Source: an uncultured Actinomycetes bacterium
Lineage (GTDB): Bacteria > Actinomycetota > Acidimicrobiia > Acidimicrobiales > Microtrichaceae
Reading direction: 5' to 3'
Assembly (NCBI GenBank): GCA_903953195.1
Contig: CAJBIS010000123.1
Coordinates: 1-6,773, forward strand
DNA: 6,773 nt
In this document: piece after piece, positions 1 to 5,403 of the stretch
How the letters are laid out: each line of letters begins with the position of its first letter
Numbering within the stretch: position 1 is the stretch's first letter
Program-made: the position numbers and the translations under genes
Notes under the pieces: model-generated
The model's database searches: none
What the model was told of the DNA's origin: nothing
What the model saw: only the letters and a program-made list of their open reading frames with translations

Positions 1-187
1 CCAGCCGCAACTGCAGCTGCTCACCTGTCGCAGCAACCAGTCGGCGAAGGGTCTCGACCGTTGCGTCTCGACGGCCGTGCTCGTAGGCCGAGATGACCGG
101 CTGGCTCGTACCAGCGCGGCGCGCCAGCTCGGCCTGGCTCAGACCACTGCGCGTGCGGGCAGTTCGAATGACGTCAGCGCTCTTCAC
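1..187 (-). CDS. XRE-family helix-turn-helix regulator, N-terminal part (partial at window edge)
   Basis: The 62 visible residues are almost entirely one XRE/Cro-type DNA-binding domain. About residues 5-60 show the family pattern: a first helix (VIRTARTRSGLSQAELARRAG), the recognition helix around TSQPVISAYEHGRR, and a closing helix TVETLRRLVAATG. The chosen start is GTG at 187-185. Another in-frame GTG at 196 is unlikely, because it overlaps a -10-like box that fits a leaderless transcript starting at 187. The C-terminus lies outside the window, so it could be a small stand-alone antitoxin-like regulator or the N-terminus of a larger fusion. The end of the visible part (GEQLQLRL) resembles HTH domains found with toxin-antitoxin or nucleotidyltransferase partners, from general family knowledge only. 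The domain call is secure; the role and target are unknown. Confidence 0.88.
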   Translation of the reverse strand, partial: MKSADVIRTARTRSGLSQAELARRAGTSQPVISAYEHGRRDATVETLRRLVAATGEQLQLRL

Positions 188-194
188 AGCGCCC

Positions 195-223
195 ACGGTA
201 CCCGGGATATATCGCTTTGTCTA
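195..223 (-). promoter_or_regulatory. Putative leaderless promoter of the XRE regulator
   Basis: Read on the minus strand, TAGACA (223-218) is followed after 17 nt by TACCGT (200-195), which fits the actinobacterial TANNNT -10 pattern. The GTG start codon begins 7 nt further on, where transcription would be expected to start. The mRNA would then have essentially no 5' leader, which agrees with the lack of a Shine-Dalgarno sequence. This is a motif reading only. Confidence 0.5.
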
Positions 224-249
224 TGGCCAATTACCGGCCAGCGAGAGTC

Positions 250-558
250 TCAGCTGCCGAGGAGCTTGGCCTTCTGGGCCGCGAACTCCTCTTCGGTGAG
301 AATGCCCTGATCCTTCAGGGAGGCGAGCTCCTTGAGCTGCTCGACCATGTCCGAGGTGTCCGGGGCGGCAGGGGCCGCAGCGACCGGCTGCGGCGCCATC
401 TGCTGCTCCTGGTAGGCCTGGGCATCGGCGGACTGCTGGGCCTTGGCCTGCTGGCGGCGGGCCACGCCGCCGGAGACGGCGGTGGCGGTTCCGGCGACCA
501 CTGCGGTTCGGGCCATGGTTCCGACGAGTCCGGGTCGGCCGACACGACGTCGCATCAT
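250..558 (-). CDS. SHOCT-domain small protein
   Basis: This 102-residue protein has three parts. The N-terminus is basic (MMRRRVGRPG), followed by an Ala/Gly/Thr/Val-rich stretch at about residues 15-33. A Gln/Ala/Pro-rich linker covers about residues 34-68. The C-terminal SHOCT domain at about 71-101 has the characteristic run of Leu-rich helix, KDQGILTEEEF and a second helix ending KAKLL. SHOCT is a short C-terminal domain of unknown molecular role, thought to mediate oligomerisation or bridging. The start is the ATG at 558, because AGGAG lies 8 nt upstream; a longer frame reaching 633 lacks such a signal. The adjacent ATG at 555 is also possible. The gene lies 117 nt downstream of the DUF6325 gene on the same strand, an arrangement I recall from other actinobacteria. 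The N-terminal stretch might touch the membrane but is only weakly hydrophobic. Confidence 0.85.
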   Translation of the reverse strand: MMRRRVGRPGLVGTMARTAVVAGTATAVSGGVARRQQAKAQQSADAQAYQEQQMAPQPVAAAPAAPDTSDMVEQLKELASLKDQGILTEEEFAAQKAKLLGS

Positions 559-595
559 GATGTTGTCTCCTGGTTCGGTGGGTTGAATCGTTCGT

Positions 596-662
596 TGGGT
601 GGAGTGGTTCGCTGCGTGCTGCGATCCACCCACGTGCTCGGCGTCAGCCTCGCACGAGTGCG
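596..662. repeat. Two inverted repeats between the DUF6325 and SHOCT genes
   Basis: TGGGTGGA (596-603) and TCCACCCA (625-632) are perfect 8-bp inverted arms with 21 nt between them. Nearby, CGCAC (651-655) and GTGCG (658-662) form a small second hairpin just past the DUF6325 stop codon. Neither is followed by a T-run on the minus strand, so a classical intrinsic terminator is not indicated. An mRNA-processing or attenuation structure that sets the ratio of the two proteins is possible. Confidence 0.4.
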
Positions 663-675
663 GGCCGGAGTGCCG

Positions 676-1101
676 TCAGTCCTCGGTGAGACCCAGCTGG
701 GCCATGGCGTCGGTCACGATCGCGTGCGGGATGCGCTCGCCGGCGAGGATCACGCCGCCGGAGCCGCGGATGGCATCGGCGAAGTCCTTGGCCCACAGGT
801 CCTCCCAGACGATGAAGGCGGCGGAACTGTTGGGTTCGAGCACCTCGGCGGCCATCTCGATGTCCTCGTCGTTCAGCAGGCCGTCGAGCGCCTCGGAGAA
901 CTCGCCGTAGGCGGCGAGGTCCGGGTGGTCCTCGAACTCGAACGCCTCGACGTTGCCGTCGACGTCCTTGGAGATGAACAGCAGGTCGATGATCCGGATG
1001 GTGCCCGAGTCCACCAGCTGGCGCATGGCGGGGACGACGTCACCGTTGAACTTGTTGCCGGGGAACCCGACGATCAGGTACTCGACAGGACCGATGCTCA
1101 T
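676..1101 (-). CDS. DUF6325 family protein
   Basis: This 141-residue acidic soluble protein has no signal peptide or membrane segment. It opens with the conserved GPVEYLIVGFPGNKFNG (residues 4-20) and continues with TIRIIDLLFISKDVDGNVEAFE (34-55). I associate both with DUF6325, a family of unknown function mostly from Actinomycetota. The second half carries ALDGLLNDEDIEMAAEVLEP and NSSAAFIVWEDLWAKDFADAIRGSGG, followed by an Ile-rich end. The sequence resembles the soluble part of DUF1269-type proteins, which is impression rather than alignment. The start is the ATG at 1101, because AGAGGAG lies 6 nt upstream. The gene stands between the SDR gene (72 nt upstream) and the SHOCT gene (117 nt downstream), all on one strand. 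The family call comes from recalled motifs; no biochemical function can be offered. Confidence 0.78.
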   Translation of the reverse strand: MSIGPVEYLIVGFPGNKFNGDVVPAMRQLVDSGTIRIIDLLFISKDVDGNVEAFEFEDHPDLAAYGEFSEALDGLLNDEDIEMAAEVLEPNSSAAFIVWEDLWAKDFADAIRGSGGVILAGERIPHAIVTDAMAQLGLTED

Positions 1102-1134
1102 GGTGTGCTCCTCTGCTGGATGCTCGACGTCGGG

Positions 1135-1140
1135 ACGATA
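1135..1140 (-). promoter_or_regulatory. Possible -10 box of the DUF6325 gene
   Basis: On the minus strand, TATCGT fits TANNNT and lies 33 nt before the DUF6325 start codon, leaving room for a leader of about 27 nt with its AGAGGAG ribosome site. No convincing -35 box is visible, so this is a weak call. It would make DUF6325 and SHOCT a unit separate from the SDR gene. Confidence 0.25.
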
Positions 1141-1173
1141 GTGGTTCGCGCCGACATCGGCCGCCGATCCGGT

Positions 1174-1956
1174 TCAGCGGTCGCCGGCGATGCGTCGCCA
1201 CCAGCGGCGCGGGATCGAGCGCAACACGGCGAACATGGGGCCCAACAGCGGCGGTACGGCGACGACGTCGCCGCCGCGGCCTGACACGACGGCCCGGGCC
1301 ACCCGGTCACCGACGACCTCGGGGACCGTCGAGAACGGCGCGGGCTCGAGCCCCTCGGTCATGGACGAGCGCACGAACCCCGGTCGGACGACCAGCACCC
1401 GGACGCCGTCGTCGACGAGCGCGTCGCCGAGCCCCTGGGCGAAGGCGTCGAGGCCGGCCTTGCCCGAGCCGTACACGTAGTTCGAGCGTCGCGGTCGCAC
1501 CCCGGCGACCGACGAGAGCACCACGATGGTGCGAACGCCCGACGGGGTGGCCGGTCCGTGGGCCAGCCACTCGCCGATCGTCGCCAGTGCCGCGGCGGGT
1601 CCGGCGAAGTTCGTGCGGACCATCAGGTCGACCTCGGTCGCGGACATCGATCGGCCGGCGTGGTGGCCGAGCGCCCCGACGGCGCACACGACGAGGTCCG
1701 GCACACCCACGAGCCGCTCGCACTCGCCGACGAGGCGGTCCGTTCCCTCGACGTCGAGGGCATCCCACTGCGCACCGTGCAGATCGAGGGTGGGCAACAT
1801 CGTGCGGGCCGACGCCACGGCCGCCTCGGGGTCGCGTGCGGCGAGCACGACCCGTTGGAGTCCGTGCGGTTCGAGTGCGGCCACGATCGCGGCGGCGATG
1901 TCGGAACCGCCGCCGAGCACCAGTGCGCTGGCGGGGCCTCGGGGCGGTGGGGTCAC
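1174..1956 (-). CDS. Short-chain dehydrogenase/reductase, DprE2-like
   Basis: This 260-residue protein is a classical-length Rossmann-fold NAD(P)-dependent reductase. The nucleotide loop is LGGGSDIAAAI (14-24). Acidic and hydrophobic strand elements follow (DALDVEG 65-71, LVVCAVGALG 88-97), then Asn116, Ser148/Ser149, and the catalytic Y162-x3-K166 in NYVYGSGKAGLD. The segments around the active site, RPRRSNYVYGSGKAGLD, VRVLVVRPGFVRSSM and the C-terminal LRSIPRRWWRRI, closely follow DprE2. In mycobacteria DprE2 reduces the 2-keto intermediate to decaprenyl-phospho-arabinose for cell-wall arabinan. Its usual oxidase partner DprE1 is not in the window, so the exact substrate is unproven. The last Gly of the loop is Ala21. 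The start is GTG at 1956, with no clear Shine-Dalgarno; a TAGAAC box (1968-1963) six nt upstream hints at a leaderless start. The gene is divergent from the cupredoxin gene. Confidence 0.85.
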   Translation of the reverse strand: MTPPPRGPASALVLGGGSDIAAAIVAALEPHGLQRVVLAARDPEAAVASARTMLPTLDLHGAQWDALDVEGTDRLVGECERLVGVPDLVVCAVGALGHHAGRSMSATEVDLMVRTNFAGPAAALATIGEWLAHGPATPSGVRTIVVLSSVAGVRPRRSNYVYGSGKAGLDAFAQGLGDALVDDGVRVLVVRPGFVRSSMTEGLEPAPFSTVPEVVGDRVARAVVSGRGGDVVAVPPLLGPMFAVLRSIPRRWWRRIAGDR

Positions 1957-1987
1957 GCCGTCGTTCTAGCAGTGACACGAGGCGGAG

Positions 1988-2015
1988 TTGCCGAGGGTGT
2001 CCCGATCGCTACAGT
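1988..2015 (+). promoter_or_regulatory. Putative leaderless promoter of the cupredoxin gene
   Basis: TTGCCG (1988-1993) and TACAGT (2010-2015) are spaced by 16 nt and resemble -35 and TANNNT -10 boxes. The ATG lies 8 nt beyond the -10 box, about where the transcript should begin, and no Shine-Dalgarno precedes it. The box sits inside the 67-bp gap shared with the divergent SDR gene, so the two promoters would be close or overlapping. Confidence 0.5.
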
Positions 2016-2023
2016 CGTCGTCC

Positions 2024-2464
2024 ATGACGAACACGAGGCGATGGTTGGTCGCAGGCGCCGCGCTGGTGGCCTCGATGGGGCTCGTGGCCGCGTGCGGCGG
2101 CGACGGTGGGTCGCCGGCATCGGGAGCGGGTGGCGACCCGACGACGACGGCCGCGGCGCCCGCCGTCGAGTACACCGACCTGACCGGTCAGCCCCGGGTC
2201 ACGGTGGAGGCGGTGGACAACAACATGGTCCCGCAGTTCGTGGAGGTCTCGAAGGGGACCGTCATCACGTTCGTCAACGAGGGCCGCAACGTCCACAACC
2301 TGTTGCCGGTCGAACCCGGTTCGTTCCCGCCCGTGGAGACGGGGAGTTTCGACTCGGGGGCCTCGGTCGATCTGACCTTCGACGAGGTCGGCGAGTTCGG
2401 GTACTACTGCTCGCTCCACGGGACGGCGACCAAGGGGATGTTCGGCTCCGTCAAGGTGGTCTGA
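2024..2464 (+). CDS. Cupredoxin-family (plastocyanin-like) lipoprotein
   Basis: This 146-residue protein has a lipoprotein signal peptide: basic MTNTRRW, a hydrophobic core and the lipobox VAAC with lipidation at Cys24. A Gly/Thr/Ala linker runs to about residue 48. The remainder is a single blue-copper beta-sandwich. The type 1 copper ligands can be placed as His91 (NVHNLLP), Cys129, His132 and Met139 (YYCSLHGTATKGMFG). The usual preceding elements are also present: VDNNMVPQFVEVSKGTVITFVNEG and GEFGYYC. It should be anchored outside the membrane and act in one-electron transfer or copper binding; the redox partner is not encoded nearby. The start is the ATG at 2024 rather than the upstream in-frame TTG at 1988, because the latter would put 12 residues before the signal peptide and overlaps the -35 box. 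It converges with the DUF1996 gene across a 63-nt gap filled by tandem repeats. Confidence 0.93.
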   Translation: MTNTRRWLVAGAALVASMGLVAACGGDGGSPASGAGGDPTTTAAAPAVEYTDLTGQPRVTVEAVDNNMVPQFVEVSKGTVITFVNEGRNVHNLLPVEPGSFPPVETGSFDSGASVDLTFDEVGEFGYYCSLHGTATKGMFGSVKVV

Positions 2465-2517
2465 GCACGATCGTCTGAGCACGGTCATCTGAGCACGGTG
2501 TTCTGAGCACGGTCTGG
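2462..2517 (+). repeat. Four-copy 14-bp tandem repeat starting at the cupredoxin stop codon
   Basis: Units start at 2462, 2476, 2490 and 2504, each reading TGAGCACGRTNNTC or close to it. The first 10 bases are identical in the last three copies, and the first differs by one base. The TGA of the first unit is the cupredoxin stop codon. Because 14 is not a multiple of three, the four TGAs fall in all three forward frames. The array fills most of the convergent gap to the DUF1996 stop codon at 2528-2530. Confidence 0.9.
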
Positions 2518-2527
2518 TGCCCGCGGC

Positions 2528-3601
2528 TCACTGGTGGAAGAACGGGCCTTCCTCCTGCCGGTTCGACCCCAGATCACACACGACGTCGCGCTTCAGGCAG
2601 TGGTCGATCTCCCGCTGCAGGCCTGCCGGTTCCCAGGCGTTGAGGAAGTCGCCGTGGGCGGAGAACGTGTTGCCCGACGCCAGTGTCAGCTGGTGTCCGG
2701 GTCCCCCGATCGGGAACCGCACCGACACCGTCAGCTGGGGGAGGTGCACCGGGTGGTCGTCGGGGCAGCTGCCGTCCGCCGAGTACGCGGCGTGCGAGCG
2801 GTGGTCCTCGGTCGCGAGTCGTTCACCGTCCCAGCAGTCCGGGAACGTGAGGAGCATGTGGAGCGGGGCGCGGCCCGAGCACTCGGGCGGTGACGCGCTC
2901 AGCGTCGTCGACGACCCGCACACCCACCCGGCGGCCTCACCGGTCTGTGCGGTGGTCGCCGTCGGGTCGCCGGCGAGCAGTTCGAGGCCGAGCGGGAACG
3001 GCTGCAGGTCGGCGGGATCCACGCCCGGCGCGGCCCGGTAGTAGGCCTGCACCTCAGAGGGCTCCACGGCGACGCCGTTGTCGAACAGCGTGGGCTGCCA
3101 GTACGCCGCGGTGTCGACCGATTTGTCGCACGTCGTGGGGGTGTCGAGGAGCTGCTCGGCGGTCGACGAGGCGTCGGTCGCCGTCGAACCGTAGAAGTCG
3201 TGGCGGTGGGAGCGGCCGGGGTGGCCGAAGTGGACGATCGGGTCGTCCGTGGCTGAGTGGCTGTAGCGGCAGGCGACGACGAACTGCCCGACGCGACCCT
3301 GGGGGCCGATGTGGCGTGCGGGCACGCCCTGCGCCGCGATGGCCTCGGCGGTCGTGACGCCGCCGGTCGTGGCGCCGCCGTGCCGGTGGCCGGGCCCGGC
3401 CGTCATCGAGCCGGACACGTGACTGCCCGCCATCGCCCCCGATGCCATCGATCCCGTCGCGATCGATGCGCCCTCTGCCCGTGCCGCGCCGTCCTCCGGC
3501 GACCCGGCCCAGGCGAACGCGCCGAACAGGGTGAGCGCGGCCAGTACGCTCAGGAGCCCGAGCGCTCCGATGAGGTGGGTCGATGCGTTGCGTTCGTCCA
3601 C
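2528..3601 (-). CDS. Secreted DUF1996 domain protein
   Basis: This 357-residue protein has an N-terminal hydrophobic segment (about 10-32, ending FAWA-G) that is a signal peptide or anchor. A low-complexity linker rich in Gly, Ser, Met and His covers about 40-80. The DUF1996 domain spans about 100-345. Family landmarks visible are FGHPGRSHRHDFYG (125-138), the W-Q-P at 168-170, PFPLGLELLAGDP (201-213), LTFPDCWDG (251-259) followed by DHRSH (266-270), CPDDHPVHLPQL (279-290) and SAHGDFLNAW (314-323). Eight cysteines in the domain (111, 158, 228, 241, 256, 279, 335, 342) suggest disulfides, consistent with export. DUF1996 occurs in actinobacteria and fungi and has no assigned activity known to me. 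The GTG start at 3601 lies 10 nt after the beta-helix gene stop, without a clear ribosome site, so translation is probably coupled. Confidence 0.87.
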   Translation of the reverse strand: MDERNASTHLIGALGLLSVLAALTLFGAFAWAGSPEDGAARAEGASIATGSMASGAMAGSHVSGSMTAGPGHRHGGATTGGVTTAEAIAAQGVPARHIGPQGRVGQFVVACRYSHSATDDPIVHFGHPGRSHRHDFYGSTATDASSTAEQLLDTPTTCDKSVDTAAYWQPTLFDNGVAVEPSEVQAYYRAAPGVDPADLQPFPLGLELLAGDPTATTAQTGEAAGWVCGSSTTLSASPPECSGRAPLHMLLTFPDCWDGERLATEDHRSHAAYSADGSCPDDHPVHLPQLTVSVRFPIGGPGHQLTLASGNTFSAHGDFLNAWEPAGLQREIDHCLKRDVVCDLGSNRQEEGPFFHQ

Positions 3602-3611
3602 TCGTGCGGAC

Positions 3612-5051
3612 TCAGCCGGCCGGCTTCGCCGGAACGGAGATCGCGGCGACGTCCGGCTTGGTGGGCCCCTCGAACTTCACGTGCGGCGCGGTGGTCGCGC
3701 TCGGCATGTTCTCCTGCGGTCCGGGCTCCGGGGTGGTCTTGTAGGAGTCCTTGGGCGGCTTCTCCGCCGGCTGACCGAGCAGGCCGAGCAGGTCGAGTTC
3801 GCCGGTGGTCCACGCGTCCGACGTGGGCGTCCCGTTGCAGGGTGCGAGCGCCTCGACGTCCGCCGGTGCCGACACGGTGAACGTGTTGTCGGAGAAGCAG
3901 TTCCCGAGGCTCTTGGTGTCCACGCCGGTGCCGAACAGGTCGGCGGTGGCCACGGCGATGTCGGCGACCTTCGAGTTCTCGACCACGTTGCCCTGCACCC
4001 GGTTCTCGAACGGGTTCCACAGGACCGCGCAGGCCTTCAGCAGCCCGGGGACCTCCTTGCACTGGTCGGCGGGAATGGGCGGCACGACCCGGTCGCGGAC
4101 CTCGGAGCACGGTGTGTCCCACTGTTCCTTCGGCGGCGGCACGTCATTGGCGTCCTCCTCCGGGAACGGCACGAGCCCGATGCCGGTGCGGTCGTGGTTG
4201 AAGACGAGGTTGCGTTCGATGGTGTTCCTCACACCACCGGGCACGAGCACACCGTTGCCCTGGGCCAGCAGCGACACGTCGATGCCGGGGCCGTCGGTGT
4301 AGTTGTTGTCGTGGACGATGTTGCCCACGATCGTCGACTCGCGCTCGGGGTAGCAGAGCTCGTAGGCGCCGCTGTTCGGCACGATGCCGGCCCGGTTGTT
4401 CCGGAACGTCGAGTTCACGATGAACAGGTCCCCTCCGGAGTTCGTCCCGGAGTAGCCGAGTCCGTTGTACTCGGACACGACATCGGTCACGACGGCGTCG
4501 CACGGGAAGCACTCACCGATGTAGAACCCGGCGTCGGGGCTGCCGCTCCCGAGGCTGTGGTCGAGCTGGCCGTGGTAGGCGTCGAAGGCGTAGATGCCGT
4601 AGTCGCCGTTCCGGTAGGCGGTCAGGTACGAGCCTCGGTAGTTGTCCGAGCCGGTCCAGAAGAAGCCGTTCGACGTGTAGTTGCGGGCGGTCATGTTCTC
4701 GACGACGACACCGTCGGTGTCGAGGATGCGGATCCCGTTCTCCAGGGTGAACTGGCCGTCGAGGATCACCGTGTTGCGGTCCTCGCCGCGAATGGTGATG
4801 TTCGGCGTCGTCGTGACGTCGACCGCCTCGTTGTAGACGCCGGGCGCGATGAGGACGACGTCGCCCTCCTTGGCGGCGGTGACCGCGGCCTGGATGGTCG
4901 GGAACTCGCTCGGTACCTGCAGCGCGTCGAGCGAACCGGATCCGTCGGCGCCGTCGCCCGAGGCCGTCGAGTCCGACCCGCCGCACCCGGCGGCCGTGAG
5001 CGCGATGACGGCCGTCAGGCCGAGCAGCAGCAGTCGAGTGCGTCGTTGCAT
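3612..5051 (-). CDS. Right-handed parallel beta-helix lipoprotein
   Basis: This 479-residue protein starts with a lipoprotein signal: basic MQRRTR, a Leu/Ala core and lipobox TAAGC with Cys23. A short Gly/Ser/Asp linker follows. From residue 46 the pattern is that of pectate-lyase-like or NosD/PbH1 beta-helices: VPSEFPTIQAAVTAAKEGDVVLIAPGVY opening, then TIRGEDRNTVILDG and successive coils with N-G, N-N and G-I turns (NGIRIL, NGDYGIYAF, NSTFRNNRAGIVPNSG, GNIVHDNNYTDGPGI, NTIERNLVFNHDRTGIGLVP, NRVQGNVVENS) to about 394. A loop with several cysteines interrupts at about 300-345. CFPC is at 181-184. The tail from 427 is Pro-rich. No catalytic residues can be assigned, so it may bind rather than cleave carbohydrate. 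The ATG at 5051 was chosen because a G-rich ribosome site lies 4 nt upstream and the signal peptide starts there. First gene of an operon with DUF1996. Confidence 0.88.
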   Translation of the reverse strand: MQRRTRLLLLGLTAVIALTAAGCGGSDSTASGDGADGSGSLDALQVPSEFPTIQAAVTAAKEGDVVLIAPGVYNEAVDVTTTPNITIRGEDRNTVILDGQFTLENGIRILDTDGVVVENMTARNYTSNGFFWTGSDNYRGSYLTAYRNGDYGIYAFDAYHGQLDHSLGSGSPDAGFYIGECFPCDAVVTDVVSEYNGLGYSGTNSGGDLFIVNSTFRNNRAGIVPNSGAYELCYPERESTIVGNIVHDNNYTDGPGIDVSLLAQGNGVLVPGGVRNTIERNLVFNHDRTGIGLVPFPEEDANDVPPPKEQWDTPCSEVRDRVVPPIPADQCKEVPGLLKACAVLWNPFENRVQGNVVENSKVADIAVATADLFGTGVDTKSLGNCFSDNTFTVSAPADVEALAPCNGTPTSDAWTTGELDLLGLLGQPAEKPPKDSYKTTPEPGPQENMPSATTAPHVKFEGPTKPDVAAISVPAKPAG

Positions 5052-5097
5052 GGATCCCCCCGGAACAGGCGACCGCTCGCCGGTCGCCGACGGATGC

Positions 5098-5103
5098 ACC
5101 CTA
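5098..5103 (-). promoter_or_regulatory. Possible -10 box of the beta-helix/DUF1996 operon
   Basis: On the minus strand, TAGGGT fits TANNNT and lies 46 nt before the beta-helix start codon. That leaves a leader of about 40 nt carrying a G-rich ribosome site. A -35 box is not recognisable, so the call is weak. Confidence 0.3.
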
Positions 5104-5287
5104 GTTCCGGCGACCACACCCGCGGTGCGTCCGCATGTGTCCAGACCGGCCCGCCCCGGAACCGAGCCCGCTCCGAGCCGAGCCCGGCCCTGCCCCGACC
5201 CGTCGGCGTTCCCGGTCGGGCCCACAACGCGATTGACAGTACGACGGGTTGTCATGCACCCTCGGATGTGTGGCGATGCGGCCACGG

Positions 5288-5301
5288 AGCGTGATCACGC
5301 T
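5288..5301. promoter_or_regulatory. Perfect 14-bp palindrome, possible operator
   Basis: AGCGTGATCACGCT is its own reverse complement. It lies between the divergent beta-helix and 101-residue genes, and is flanked by CCACG (5282-5286) and CGTGG (5312-5316), which are also inverted. The size and symmetry suit a dimeric repressor site. No regulator can be assigned. Confidence 0.4.
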
Positions 5302-5330
5302 GAGTGGTGATCGTGGCAGACACAGGCGAT

Positions 5331-5351
5331 GGGCGAAGGGCGAAGGGCGAA
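5331..5351 (+). repeat. Heptamer tandem repeat (GGGCGAA, three copies)
   Basis: Three exact copies of GGGCGAA lie head to tail at 5331, 5338 and 5345, followed by a degenerate GGGTGTG. The array is about 50 nt upstream of the chosen start of the 101-residue gene and would be translated only if an upstream in-frame ATG at 5329 were used. Confidence 0.85.
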
Positions 5352-5403
5352 GGGTGTGCGACGGGCCGAGTGCCCGGAGCGGGCCCGAGGGGGCGAGCAA
5401 CAC

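Larger units (their letters stand above)
5052..5403. other. Divergent intergenic region with small repeats
   Basis: This 352-nt stretch separates the minus-strand beta-helix gene from the plus-strand 101-residue gene. I see no convincing gene in it. It holds the beta-helix leader and candidate -10 box, a 9-bp direct repeat CCGAGCCCG at 5162 and 5178, inverted arms TGACA (5234-5238) and TGTCA (5250-5254), a 14-bp palindrome at 5288-5301 and a heptamer repeat at 5331-5351. No clear promoter for the rightward gene stands out: a perfect TTGACA at 5233-5238 lacks a matching -10 box at normal spacing. Confidence 0.6.

Noticed and set aside
217..1284. Long plus-strand open frame of 355 codons
   Set aside because: It lies antisense to the SHOCT and DUF6325 genes, which have clear family motifs and ribosome sites. 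Its translation is a Gly/Val/Arg/Asp-rich shadow typical of GC-rich codon bias.
1558..2478. Plus-strand open frame of 306 codons over the SDR and cupredoxin genes
   Set aside because: It runs antisense to the SDR gene and out of frame through the cupredoxin gene, both well supported. The composition is low-complexity Arg/Gly.
2504..2530. Inverted arms TGAGC/GCTCA as an intrinsic terminator for the convergent genes
   Set aside because: The arms are short, the loop is long and no T-run follows on either strand, so the tandem repeat is the better description of this stretch.
5052..5285. N-terminal extension of the beta-helix protein to position 5285
   Set aside because: The extension is Arg/Gly/Pro-rich and would bury the lipoprotein signal peptide 78 residues inside the protein. 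The ATG at 5051 has a G-rich ribosome site.
3531..5294. Plus-strand open frame of 587 codons, the longest in the window
   Set aside because: It is exactly antisense to the beta-helix gene, whose lipoprotein signal and beta-helix pattern are convincing. The plus-strand product is a Val/Asp/Gly/Arg-rich shadow without motifs.
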